Of a DNA stretch of 36,963 bases, positions 8,294 to 16,901 are shown one piece after another; the first letter of the stretch is position 1; each line of letters begins with the position of its first letter. The stretch spans positions 1 through 36,963 of the forward strand of contig CAIWDB010000004.1 in the NCBI GenBank assembly GCA_903911305.1, written 5' to 3'. The DNA is from an uncultured Methylococcaceae bacterium. GTDB lineage: Bacteria; Pseudomonadota; Gammaproteobacteria; Methylococcales; Methylococcaceae. The notes under the pieces were generated by a model, which saw nothing but the letters and a program-made list of their open reading frames with translations, was not told the DNA's origin and did not search any database. Position numbers and translations under genes: made by a program.

Positions 8294-8806
8294 CTACTCT
8301 GTTTTGGCTTGGGTCGCTTCCGGTAGCGCATCAAGTGCAGCTTGCAGCTTGGCCTCTCCCTCTTGGGACAGCGAGGTCTGGATAATCTTGCCGCCTGACC
8401 CTTTCAGCTCCTCCAGCACCTTGTCCGGCGTGCCTTGACGGGCCAAGATGAACAGCGCGGAAGTGCCGGGTTGGAACGCCGCAGCAATTTCCTTCATGAA
8501 GTTGTCGTTAATGCCCACATCCGTCAAAGAACCGGAAAGGGCACCCGTACCCGCGCCAATCACCACGCCAAGTAGCGGATTGAGAAACAGCATGCCTATC
8601 AACGCGCCCCATAACCCACCGCTCGCGGCACCCGCTTGGGTCATATGGTGGATCTGGTTAAGCTTGACCTTACCCTTTTTGTCTTTGACGGCAACCACTG
8701 CGTCTTCCAGGTCGATCAGATAGTCCCGCTGCAATTTCATTACTTTCAGTCGTACTTCTTCCGCTTGAAACTGGTCTTCGTAACCAATCACGATCAAAAC
8801 GCTCAT
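8294..8806 (-). CDS. DUF1269 family protein
   Basis: This 170-residue protein matches the DUF1269 family. It has an N-terminal alpha/beta region (LIVIGYEDQFQAEEVRLKV, then LEDAVVAVKDKKGKVKLNQ). A glycine-rich hydrophobic hairpin follows at about residues 58-95 (GGLWGALIGMLF, GVVIGAGTGALSG). After it comes a second alpha/beta region with LFILARQGTPDKVLEEL. The glycine-zipper-like middle suggests membrane insertion or association. No enzymatic function is known for the family. It is convergent with glsA and separated from the aldehyde dehydrogenase by about 195 bases in which I see nothing further. Confidence 0.85.
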   Translation of the reverse strand: MSVLIVIGYEDQFQAEEVRLKVMKLQRDYLIDLEDAVVAVKDKKGKVKLNQIHHMTQAGAASGGLWGALIGMLFLNPLLGVVIGAGTGALSGSLTDVGINDNFMKEIAAAFQPGTSALFILARQGTPDKVLEELKGSGGKIIQTSLSQEGEAKLQAALDALPEATQAKTE

Positions 8807-9001
8807 AAAAACCTCATGTGTTGTTAAACGAGTTTAAGTGCTGTGGGTCTTTGATTTTCCCCAGCATCCCTACAAAATTAACGTGCATTTCAACAGGTCA
8901 AAGAGAGTTGGAATCCACAATTTTGAGGGTTCCGGCTAATATTTGGAATGTCCGGCTCTGTATCTTACGGATATTTACAAAAGCTGTAAAGCGGAACAAA
9001 A

Positions 9002-10381
9002 CTATTTCAAAACCCAGCGCAAAAATTTAATTTTGTCTTTATACGGCGCATACATTAATGGCAGATCGATCCATGTCGCCGATTTTAAGATGCTTTTTTT
9101 ATGCGAGAAACGTTCAAAGCCGTGAATGCCATGGTAACTGCCAATGCCACTTTCCCCAACGCCTCCGAACGGCAAGTAGGCGTTACCGATATGCATGATA
9201 CAGTTATTGATACAGCCTCCGCCAAATTGAATATGGGCGATCAGTTCTTGTTGTACGGCATCACTGGAAGAATAAATATAACAAGCCAAAGGATGTTGGG
9301 GCAGTTTGGAAACGACCTCATAGACTTCGCTAAAATCACTGTAATCCAGCACGGGCAAAACAGGCCCGAAAATTTCTTCCTGCATGGCCTTGTCATCCAA
9401 CTGACAGTCACGCAACACAGTGGGCGCAATAAAATTTGTTCCGGCATTGGTCTGCCCGCCGACAACCACTTTCCCCGAGTCTATCATTGCCGAAATCCGG
9501 GCGAAGTGGTTGGCATTGATGATACGACCGAAATCCGGGCTTTGCTCTGGGTCTTCACCATAACTTTCGCGGATGCGTTGCGCCATTTTTTGCAGGAAAG
9601 CTTCCTTGACATCCTTATGCACCAGCACATAATCCGGGGCAATGCAGGTTTGCCCGGCATTCATAAATTTGCCGTTGCAAATCCGTTTGACCGCCAAATC
9701 CAAGTTAGCATCATGATGCACAATGCAAGGGCTTTTGCCGCCTAGTTCCAAGGTCACCGGTGTCAGGTTTTTTGCTGCCGCAGCCATGACGATGCTGCCG
9801 ACACGCGGACTGCCGGTAAAGAAAATATGATCGAATTTTTGTTGCAACAGCAAAGTCGTTTCGGCAATTTCGCCCGGAATATAAGCGATGTAACGCGGAT
9901 CGAAGTTTTCTTCGAGCATTTTTTGGATGACCGCGCTGCAAGCCGGGGTCATCTCCGATGTTTTCAACACGACGGTGTTGCCGGCAGCTATCGCGGCAAT
10001 CAACGGTGAAAGGGACAAATTGACCGGATAATTGTACGGCGCAATGATCAGATTGACCCCTAGCGGCGTATAGTAAATCCGGCTGGTGCCCGGCTGGCTA
10101 AGCAAGCCAGTCCAAGTGCGCTTTGGTTTCATCCAGCCTTTAAGCTTTTTGAGAGTTTCGCTTATCTCATGTTGACAAAACCCCGTTTCAGCCAAAAAAG
10201 CTTCAAATTCGCACTTGCCCAAATCCTGCTTCAAGGCAGCGTTCAATTCCTGTTCATAGCGTTTGATAACATCTTTGAGTTTATTCAAACAATCCACACG
10301 ATGTTGATAGGCACGAGTCACCCCGCTATTAAAGTATTCACGCTGTTGTTTGACGATAGACGTAATCTGTTGTTCTTGCAT
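9002..10381 (-). CDS. NAD(P)-dependent aldehyde dehydrogenase
   Basis: This 459-residue protein is a soluble aldehyde dehydrogenase of the shorter class 3-like type that oxidises aldehydes to acids. It has the Rossmann cofactor region (IIAPYNYPVN, then FTGSPRVGSIV). The catalytic Glu212 lies in LELGGKSPCI and the catalytic Cys246 in NAGQTCIAPD. C-terminal segments EEIFGPVLPV and PFGGVGESGIGSYHG are also present. Proteins of this subgroup act on fatty or aromatic aldehydes; the substrate cannot be read here. It starts 16 bases after the cti stop and is therefore probably the second gene of a cti operon, which favours a lipid-derived aldehyde. Confidence 0.93.
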   Translation of the reverse strand: MQEQQITSIVKQQREYFNSGVTRAYQHRVDCLNKLKDVIKRYEQELNAALKQDLGKCEFEAFLAETGFCQHEISETLKKLKGWMKPKRTWTGLLSQPGTSRIYYTPLGVNLIIAPYNYPVNLSLSPLIAAIAAGNTVVLKTSEMTPACSAVIQKMLEENFDPRYIAYIPGEIAETTLLLQQKFDHIFFTGSPRVGSIVMAAAAKNLTPVTLELGGKSPCIVHHDANLDLAVKRICNGKFMNAGQTCIAPDYVLVHKDVKEAFLQKMAQRIRESYGEDPEQSPDFGRIINANHFARISAMIDSGKVVVGGQTNAGTNFIAPTVLRDCQLDDKAMQEEIFGPVLPVLDYSDFSEVYEVVSKLPQHPLACYIYSSSDAVQQELIAHIQFGGGCINNCIMHIGNAYLPFGGVGESGIGSYHGIHGFERFSHKKSILKSATWIDLPLMYAPYKDKIKFLRWVLK

Positions 10382-10396
10382 AATTAAAATGGCCTT

Positions 10397-12757
10397 TTAG
10401 CGGTTCTCAAACCGGTTGTAATCGAACAGCCCGGCTTCTATGGGAAAGGTCTTGCGATAGTTCTCAATCAGCGAATCACTATGCGACCAAAACAGGTTGT
10501 CCGTCCGGCGGATGGCAAATCGGGAACTGAGATCCGCGTAATCAGCATCGGATTGCAGATTGCCGATCATCTTGACGAACCATGGCAGATGGGATGATTC
10601 CACTTGGTAGAAGGCATTGGGGTAAGCACCCAAAAAGCCGGGGACTACCGTCAACGTGTCCTCGTCAGGCAAACGGCGGGCATCCTCCTTGAACATCTGC
10701 GAGATGTTGCTGTGGGCGCTATTGTGTGACATGGTAAAGTGATGCTTCTGTCCTTTTTCGTCGAGAATGGTCAGGAACATCACTTCAGGCAAAAACGAGA
10801 CCGCTCTGCCTTTCAAACCGGACAATTGCAACAGAGATTCCCAAGCTTCTTTATCCAGCTTGCCTTGGGTCAAGTTATAACGCTTGTCCAACACAGGTTT
10901 GAGGCGTGTTTTCCAAAGTCCCAGCAATTCAGGCCAGGGGTCGTCAGTTTGATATTTCACGCCGCTTTCCTGAAGGAAAAAAGCCCTGCTCCCGTTCAAA
11001 TATTGTTTTACATCCTCGGATGCATTTCTATACCAAAAGTTGCGCACAGTGTCGCGGGAGTCCCTAGGCAATAGGGCGAGGACGGCAAACTCGCCCTCCA
11101 TGCGCAGGAAGTCCATGTAGAGCCTGGATTGTAGTTGATGGGCAGTGTTGCCATAGACATCGAAACCCGCCACCAATAAATAATGCATACGTTCCAGCAA
11201 GGTATAACCCATGATCAGCGCCGTTTGCGGCCTGTCCCCAACCAAGCCCTTGACGACACTGGCGCTGTCGAAATGGCGTAACACCGTCAGAGAGGCATTT
11301 TGGTTGGAACCATCGCCTCGCCAGAGCATGTCCAAATTCGGTAAATGTCGTCCGACCAAGCGTTGGTTTAAAAATTCGCTTTTTTCGCGCAGATACTGGT
11401 TTTGCATCCGGGCGTAAGACCTCCACCTCAACAAGCCGGCATTGCTTTCCTGCTCACTCGGTAGGCTGATGTTTTGCAGGGTTTTTGCCAAGTGGTTGGC
11501 ATTGCTATCCAAAGTCTCATGGTCGGGGTCGATAAACCCGACCCAGAAATAGTCAGAGATCACATTCAGCGCGACTTGACCGCGACACACAGGACCTTTG
11601 ATGAACCCCATCAACGTGAACTGCGCCTCGTCCAGCATCAAACGGTAGCGGGAACGCACGGGTATCTGTTCAAAGGTCACAAACGGATTGGCCGCCACTT
11701 TAGGATCATACGAGGGTAACTTTTCGACCGTGTAGGGGTCATCGACAAACCACGTTTTCAGTCGCGCCATGCGCGCTGCGTTGAGTGCATAGGGCATGTG
11801 GGTTTTTGCCAATAGCGCACCTCTGACTGGCCTAAGACGGTAGTAGACCCTGGCAACACCGGGGTCGTCATAAGGTCGTCGGCTGGCGATAAATTGGATA
11901 AGTTGGTCTGGCGGCGTCTTGGATCGCACCAGATTAAAAAAATCGCCATCCGGCAAATCGTCAAAATAAAAATGTGCCAAGAACCAATGTTCGAAAAGAT
12001 AGCGGGCCATCAACTGGGATTTTAGGTCATCGCCATTCAAAAAATTTTCCCACTGGGCTATGCGCTCCTGTTGGGACGCAGATAGCGGTTTGGGCGCGGC
12101 GGCGGGTGCGCCAAGCTCCAACCACTGCTTAATAGTTTGTTCTTCTTTCTTAGACAGTGCGGGCAAGCCATATGGCATCCCCCAATCAGGATGTTTGTTG
12201 GCAAAATCGTCAAATTCCTCAATCGTCGGGCAATACTGATTCCGATCCAGTGAAAAATCGAAGCGGTCATTCGGGAGTGGACTGCCGGCGATAAACGGGT
12301 GTTTGGATTTCAACGTCAGCATTTTCGCCATGACGCTAGCGTCCAGATTGGCTTCCGCGCTTGACTCGCGCTCGTTGAGAACCGGGTTGAATCCCTTCAA
12401 CCGCCATGCGGCGTTACTTTGCGCATCCACAAACAAGCGGCTGGGTTCGGCGGCAAACAAGCGAACCGCGTCATAGACTTTGGTCTTGCTCGCGCCACGG
12501 GTGATGCCTTCCACGCTCCCCATCTGCAATTGGCAAGGTGCATCAAAGCACCCGTGGCAGACCGCGCAGCGATTGTCGGTGATGGGTTTTACATCGCGCC
12601 AATATTCAACTGAAGCATTGGCGACGGCTTGTTGATCTGGCTTTTGGTCGAAACGGGAAGGGTCGGATCTACCATGCCGCTGATCGAGTTGATAGCCTTT
12701 AATGATGGCGCAACCGGAGAGGAGGAACAATACTGAAAAAAACAGAAACTGGCGCAT
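10397..12757 (-). CDS. cti: Fatty acid cis/trans isomerase (Cti), haem c type
   Basis: Cti converts cis-unsaturated acyl chains of phospholipids to trans in the periplasm, stiffening the membrane under solvent or heat stress. The protein is about 786 residues, normal for the family. An N-terminal signal with a possible lipobox (FLLSGCA) precedes the haem c motif CAVCHGC, which sits in the family context NRCAVCHGCFDAPCQL. I chose the ATG at 12757 because GGGAAG lies about five bases upstream and the signal peptide starts here; the frame is open to 12793. The aldehyde dehydrogenase follows closely. A perfect palindrome about 95 bases upstream may be its operator. Confidence 0.93.
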   Translation of the reverse strand: MRQFLFFSVLFLLSGCAIIKGYQLDQRHGRSDPSRFDQKPDQQAVANASVEYWRDVKPITDNRCAVCHGCFDAPCQLQMGSVEGITRGASKTKVYDAVRLFAAEPSRLFVDAQSNAAWRLKGFNPVLNERESSAEANLDASVMAKMLTLKSKHPFIAGSPLPNDRFDFSLDRNQYCPTIEEFDDFANKHPDWGMPYGLPALSKKEEQTIKQWLELGAPAAAPKPLSASQQERIAQWENFLNGDDLKSQLMARYLFEHWFLAHFYFDDLPDGDFFNLVRSKTPPDQLIQFIASRRPYDDPGVARVYYRLRPVRGALLAKTHMPYALNAARMARLKTWFVDDPYTVEKLPSYDPKVAANPFVTFEQIPVRSRYRLMLDEAQFTLMGFIKGPVCRGQVALNVISDYFWVGFIDPDHETLDSNANHLAKTLQNISLPSEQESNAGLLRWRSYARMQNQYLREKSEFLNQRLVGRHLPNLDMLWRGDGSNQNASLTVLRHFDSASVVKGLVGDRPQTALIMGYTLLERMHYLLVAGFDVYGNTAHQLQSRLYMDFLRMEGEFAVLALLPRDSRDTVRNFWYRNASEDVKQYLNGSRAFFLQESGVKYQTDDPWPELLGLWKTRLKPVLDKRYNLTQGKLDKEAWESLLQLSGLKGRAVSFLPEVMFLTILDEKGQKHHFTMSHNSAHSNISQMFKEDARRLPDEDTLTVVPGFLGAYPNAFYQVESSHLPWFVKMIGNLQSDADYADLSSRFAIRRTDNLFWSHSDSLIENYRKTFPIEAGLFDYNRFENR

Positions 12758-13212
12758 GGGGCTTCCCGAATAAATGGAATGTAAAGAAGGCAAATCCCGG
12801 GAGGGTACTTGGATAATTAGGGTTCAAAGCGACTACAGAGTTCCCTTCCTAAATGACAACTAACAGTTGTCATTATATTGGATTATGATAAGAGCGCATC
12901 GCTTGCCTGAACGGTCAAGATGATCTAAAGTCTTTAGTGTCAGCCTGATGGCAACAGAGACTCCGTGGACGGCATCATCGTTCCTGTCGAGTCCTTTTAT
13001 TGTTTATGGAACTTAACAGCGCTCACCGAAAACTGACCACCGCCGCCTGTACCGCGGGAAACCGCATACGGTTTTGGAAACCTTAGAATATATCAAGCAC
13101 GAAACTATGTCACATGTTCTGTTCGCCCCACCCGCAAACCTACCTAAAGCCGGACAAACTTCCCCGAACAACGGTATCCGCCATGCCTATGACGACAACT
13201 AGGCGGGGCGTT
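12758..13212. other. 455-base intergenic region between divergent cti and patatin genes
   Basis: No credible gene is seen. It must carry the promoters for both flanking transcription units. A perfect interrupted palindrome at 12852-12874 is the only clear structure. A 6-bp hairpin near 13059-13074 (AAACCG / CGGTTT) is weaker. The first part of the region flanking the palindrome is AT-rich, as expected of promoter DNA. Confidence 0.65.
12852..12874. promoter_or_regulatory. Perfect 10-bp inverted repeat, candidate operator upstream of cti
   Basis: The arms AATGACAACT (12852-12861) and AGTTGTCATT (12865-12874) are exact reverse complements separated by three bases. Size and symmetry fit a binding site for a dimeric repressor such as a MarR- or TetR-type protein. 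It lies about 95 bases upstream of the cti start codon in AT-rich DNA. No regulator gene is adjacent, so the binding protein cannot be named. Confidence 0.55.
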
Positions 13213-14508
13213 ATGACAGATGATACCCGGTGGAGGGCAGCAATAATACACGAGCCTATCCGTATCCTTAGGTTCGTGATTGTGGTCGCAACGACCGTTT
13301 TGTTGTTGGGGTGCGCCGTGCTAAGGCCGCATTCTCCGCCTCCGCGCAAGTTCGAGCCCTTGGTGCAGATCCCCGGAATGCCGGATGTGCGGGCATGGGG
13401 GGATGAATTTAGCCCAGTTTTTCAAAAGGATGCGCTTGCGGCTAGGGAGCAGGAAAAACAAAGCGGCTTATTCGATAAAGAGCCTATCGTCAATGTTTTG
13501 GCAATTTCGGGCGGAGGTGGTGACGGGGCATTTGGCGCAGGATTGTTATGCGGGTGGACCATATCCGGTACACGCCCCAATTTCAAGCTGGTTACTGGCG
13601 TCAGTACAGGTGCGTTGACTGCGCCCTTTGCTTTCCTTGGGCCTGCTTACGACGAAAAGTTGAGACAGGCGTATACGACGATCACAGGCAGGGATATTTT
13701 CATGATGAGGTCGCTTCTCGCAATATTGTTAAGACCGGATTCCATCGGCCTTAACGATCCCCTTGCCAAACTGACCGCCGAGATTGTCGATGAAAAGATG
13801 CTTGCGGATGTGGCTGCCGAGCATTTGAAAGGTCGGCGGCTATACATCAGTACCACGGCACTCGATGCCCAGCGCCCGGTGGTTTGGAACATGGGTGCGA
13901 TTGCCGCATCCGGGCATCCAAGGTCTCTCAGTTTGTTCCGCGATATTATGATTGCCTCGGCCGCCATTCCGGTGGCCTTCCCTCCCGTTTTTCTAAAAGT
14001 CGAAGCCGATGGCCAGCGCTTCGATGAGATGCATGTCGATGGCGGGGTGATGAACCAAGTATTCCTCTATGGCTCAATGCTGGACCCGCAGGAGTTCAAG
14101 GTAAATTCAGACGATGGCACGCCACTCCGCGAAGCCCGTGTATTCGTCATCCGCAACAGCCAACTTAAACCTGACTGGCAGGAAGTTAATCCCAGGCTGC
14201 ATTCCATCGGCCCTCGAGCAATCTCTTCATTAATCAAAGCGCAAGGCATCGGCGATCTTTTCCGCATTTTCACCACGGCGCGGCGAGACCAGCTTGATTT
14301 CCATTTGGCATTTATTCCCGATTCCTTGGATACTAACCGGGAAGACGAGTTCGACAACAGGGTGATGAATCTGCTTTTTGACGCCGGTTACGATCTAGCT
14401 AAACAGGGTTATCCGTGGAGGAAGGCCCCGCCGGGCTACTTTCCGGTGAATAATCGCGAAAATAAAAATGGCTCTTCACCATTGGGCACTCCGCCCGAAG
14501 CGAAATGA
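13213..14508 (+). CDS. Patatin-like phospholipase lipoprotein
   Basis: This 431-residue predicted lipoprotein carries a patatin-type serine hydrolase domain that probably deacylates phospholipids. The N-terminal hydrophobic segment ends in the lipobox LLLGC (Cys34). The patatin elements follow in order: the oxyanion loop SGGGGDGAFGAG (about 99-110), the nucleophile elbow GVSTG (Ser131) and the catalytic DGG in MHVDGGVMNQ, giving the Ser-Asp dyad. The ATG at 13213 is preceded by a GGCGGGG ribosome-binding sequence and puts the signal at the right distance; the frame is open from 13114. It converges with the ceramidase gene, with only five bases between stops. Confidence 0.9.
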   Translation: MTDDTRWRAAIIHEPIRILRFVIVVATTVLLLGCAVLRPHSPPPRKFEPLVQIPGMPDVRAWGDEFSPVFQKDALAAREQEKQSGLFDKEPIVNVLAISGGGGDGAFGAGLLCGWTISGTRPNFKLVTGVSTGALTAPFAFLGPAYDEKLRQAYTTITGRDIFMMRSLLAILLRPDSIGLNDPLAKLTAEIVDEKMLADVAAEHLKGRRLYISTTALDAQRPVVWNMGAIAASGHPRSLSLFRDIMIASAAIPVAFPPVFLKVEADGQRFDEMHVDGGVMNQVFLYGSMLDPQEFKVNSDDGTPLREARVFVIRNSQLKPDWQEVNPRLHSIGPRAISSLIKAQGIGDLFRIFTTARRDQLDFHLAFIPDSLDTNREDEFDNRVMNLLFDAGYDLAKQGYPWRKAPPGYFPVNNRENKNGSSPLGTPPEAK

Positions 14509-14513
14509 ATCCA

Positions 14514-15290
14514 TCAGTCGGATGCGAGTTTTTTCCGCCGCCTAAGGCCCAGCCAAAAATAGTAGGACCCTAAGGCGGCCAAGAGATGCTTAATGCTATG
14601 GCCGCTCATGACATGTAAAAGCCGGAAGATCGGCTCATCCAGCGATTCAGCCAGTTTGGCTCCGGCATAAGCACCGATCATGGCCCAAAGGTAGGTTGTC
14701 CCACTGAAAGTGGGTTTGAAAAAAAGGAGTATCAAAGGCATCACTAGTATGGGAAGAAACTGGACCACAACGTAGGGGCGAAGATCGCCGTGACCTTTCA
14801 ACTCAGTGAAATACCAGAAAAATACCGAAAAAATACCTATCAAAACCATAGGCCACAATAGTCGTTGTGCCGCTGGAACAGACAGGTATTCGGCGATGAC
14901 GATCGCAAAAAGTGCCATGAACGCGATCGTCATAGGCAGACGATCCCATAACAGGCTCGCGTTGTCGGGTGTCAAGTGATAATACGCTGAGCCAGGGCCG
15001 ACCAAGGCCACACCGATGAAGAAAGTCAGGTAGCCAACCCTGAATGCCGGCAAGATGGCAAGTCTCCCTCTGACTAAATCCCATAGGCCCAGCAGACCCA
15101 CCAACAGAAACGGCAAATTGCTTGACACATTCCAGAAATTTGACACCCCACAGTAGGAATTCTTATCCGCGAATTGATGGTAGGCGGCATCCTGCGGGAT
15201 GGGTGGCAACGAAAAAACGCCTATAATCATCAATCCTGCAATGACGACAAGTAATGCAAGCTTTTGATTAAATTTGAAAGATGTGCGCAT
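14514..15290 (-). CDS. Ceramidase-family (CREST) integral membrane hydrolase
   Basis: This 258-residue protein has about seven transmembrane helices and the conserved residues of the alkaline ceramidase/CREST superfamily. They are the N-terminal SYCGVSNFWNVSSNLPFL stretch, Ser101 and His105 in GPGSAYYHL, Asp116 in LLWDRLP, and His231 and His235 in SGHSIKHLLAAL. In eukaryotic ceramidases these residues coordinate a zinc ion and cleave the amide of ceramide. Most gammaproteobacteria have no sphingolipids, so the natural substrate here may be another lipid amide or ester. It is a separate transcription unit or downstream of the DUF4136 lipoprotein gene (about 117-base gap). Confidence 0.85.
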   Translation of the reverse strand: MRTSFKFNQKLALLVVIAGLMIIGVFSLPPIPQDAAYHQFADKNSYCGVSNFWNVSSNLPFLLVGLLGLWDLVRGRLAILPAFRVGYLTFFIGVALVGPGSAYYHLTPDNASLLWDRLPMTIAFMALFAIVIAEYLSVPAAQRLLWPMVLIGIFSVFFWYFTELKGHGDLRPYVVVQFLPILVMPLILLFFKPTFSGTTYLWAMIGAYAGAKLAESLDEPIFRLLHVMSGHSIKHLLAALGSYYFWLGLRRRKKLASD

Positions 15291-15407
15291 ATTGATACCG
15301 ATACATCGGGAAGCGGATCAACCCACCGCTACCCGATGCCTCGCAGACCAAGGCTTGCGTTGAAGGAAAGGGTAATGCGACTGCATCGGGTGGGTAAAGG
15401 CTTTGCT

Positions 15408-15962
15408 CTAATTTGGTCTAGGACTTGATGGTACACCAGGCGGGAAATTCGCAAACATCCTTTGAACACCGTTATTCAGTGACCTCTGCATGACAGACGG
15501 GTTGTTGGAGAGGACATCCGTTGCCGTGCCGCGCCAAATCGCATTCTTGCTCTTGGTGTCGTACAGGTCAATGATCAGAGTGCCTATCTGGTAATTCACC
15601 ACTTGTGATGTTGACATACCATGAATTCCCCCTGCGCCCCATCCTCCGTTCCAACTGGGGCCCCAATTATTATGGAAAGTATCGACGCGCTGATTATCCT
15701 GCACGGTCACAATACCCGCCAATGCGGTTTGGGCTTGGATTTCCGGGACTTTTCGCCAGCCCTTGGCAAACAACTGCCCGTCGACAGCAGACACAATCCG
15801 CGCATTCATCAGGGAGTTACTGGATTCCGGGAGTTTTTTCCAGAAATAAGTCGTAAATTGCGAAAAATCGACTGAATTGTCATAGTCGGTATGCACATCA
15901 ACACTGGCACATGCGCTTAACAATAACGGCGCTGCCCATAAAATCGTCCACAAACTTCTCAT
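15408..15962 (-). CDS. DUF4136 family lipoprotein
   Basis: This 184-residue predicted lipoprotein has a signal peptide ending in the lipobox LLLSAC (Cys18). The mature part starts with VDVHTDYDNSVDFSQFTTYFW, the standard opening of the DUF4136 family. It also has the later segment GTLIIDLYDTKSKNAIWRGTA typical of that family. It should be attached to the outer or inner membrane facing the periplasm. No biochemical role is known. The ATG at 15962 follows an AGGAG ribosome-binding sequence at good spacing. About 130 bases separate it from the carbonic anhydrase upstream. Confidence 0.88.
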   Translation of the reverse strand: MRSLWTILWAAPLLLSACASVDVHTDYDNSVDFSQFTTYFWKKLPESSNSLMNARIVSAVDGQLFAKGWRKVPEIQAQTALAGIVTVQDNQRVDTFHNNWGPSWNGGWGAGGIHGMSTSQVVNYQIGTLIIDLYDTKSKNAIWRGTATDVLSNNPSVMQRSLNNGVQRMFANFPPGVPSSPRPN

Positions 15963-16092
15963 GCGTTTGACTCCTAATGAATATGCGGATGCAAAATCTA
16001 ATAATTATTCACTCTCTGCGGAAGATTACAGTAACTTTAGATCGTTACGCAAGCCTGTCTTATCCAGAATAAAATAAGCATAGGCACTTGGC

Positions 16093-16833
16093 TCAGAAAA
16101 ACTCCAATGCGCCCGTTTCGATGTCATACATGCTTCCCACTATTTTGAGCTTGCCCGCACTGACCATTTCGCTCAAAACTGGGCTGCCATTGGTTATACC
16201 GGCAATCGTTAATTCGACGTTTTTACGTGCAACGGCATCGACAAAGGCATTGTTTTTGGCTGAACGGTCGCCTTGATAAGCTGTTGCATCGACTGCCGGC
16301 CGAATCTTTGCCAGCAAGCCCGTCAGATGGCCAAGCTCCGCCCCAGCGATGGTACCCGCGACCGCGCCGCATTTAGTATGGCCCATCACCAGAATGACTT
16401 TGGCACCTGCCACCTTGCAGGCAAACTCCATGCTGCCAAGAATATCGTCATTAGAGATGTTGCCCGCTATCCGGGCATTGAACACATCACCCACACCTAA
16501 GTCCATCAGAATCTCGGCAGGTGCGCGTGAATCAATGCAGGAAAGAATGACGGCGGCGGGATATTGCCCGGAAGCGCTCACCTTACGCTGTTCGGCAAGG
16601 TAGTTATGCGTCTGGTTTTTGCCTTTGCGAAAACGTTCATTGCCTTTCTTCATGAGGGCAATGATCTCATCGGGGGTCATGGCATCACGTTGCGCCCTAG
16701 TCAAAGCCGCAGCATGGGCCACTTTTCCAGTAAAACCCAAACCTAGAGCGCCCAATAACGAAACTGCGCCAGCGGACTTCAACAATGCCCTGCGATCAGC
16801 GGCGTTCACTTCTTTCTCATGGTGGTCACACAC
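16093..16833 (-). CDS. Beta-class carbonic anhydrase, predicted exported
   Basis: This 246-residue zinc enzyme should interconvert CO2 and bicarbonate. The zinc ligands and catalytic pair are all present: Cys99, Asp101 and Arg103 in SCIDSRAP, and His152 and Cys155 in GHTKCGAVAG. The N-terminus has a twin-arginine-like leader: DRRALLKSAGAVSLLGALG followed by a VAHAA cleavage-like site. It is therefore probably folded in the cytoplasm and exported to the periplasm. The start is a GTG at 16833 with GGAG about nine bases upstream. The alpha/beta hydrolase gene lies 68 bases upstream on the same strand. Confidence 0.92.
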   Translation of the reverse strand: MCDHHEKEVNAADRRALLKSAGAVSLLGALGLGFTGKVAHAAALTRAQRDAMTPDEIIALMKKGNERFRKGKNQTHNYLAEQRKVSASGQYPAAVILSCIDSRAPAEILMDLGVGDVFNARIAGNISNDDILGSMEFACKVAGAKVILVMGHTKCGAVAGTIAGAELGHLTGLLAKIRPAVDATAYQGDRSAKNNAFVDAVARKNVELTIAGITNGSPVLSEMVSAGKLKIVGSMYDIETGALEFF

Positions 16834-16901
16834 GGCTATGTCTCCTAATTTATGCGGTTTAAAATCGAATTAAATTATGCCGGTACACGTTCAATAACGA
16901 C

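Noticed and set aside
9101-9745. Plus-strand frame of 214 codons
   Set aside because: It is the complement of the aldehyde dehydrogenase gene; composition and lack of motifs mark it as a shadow.
13059-13074. 6-bp hairpin in the cti/patatin intergenic region
   Set aside because: It is too short to support a regulatory or terminator call.
15331-15391. 9-base inverted repeat (ACCCGATGC / GCATCGGGT) upstream of the DUF4136 stop
   Set aside because: The spacer is long (43 bases) and the arms short; it could be chance, and no function is supported.
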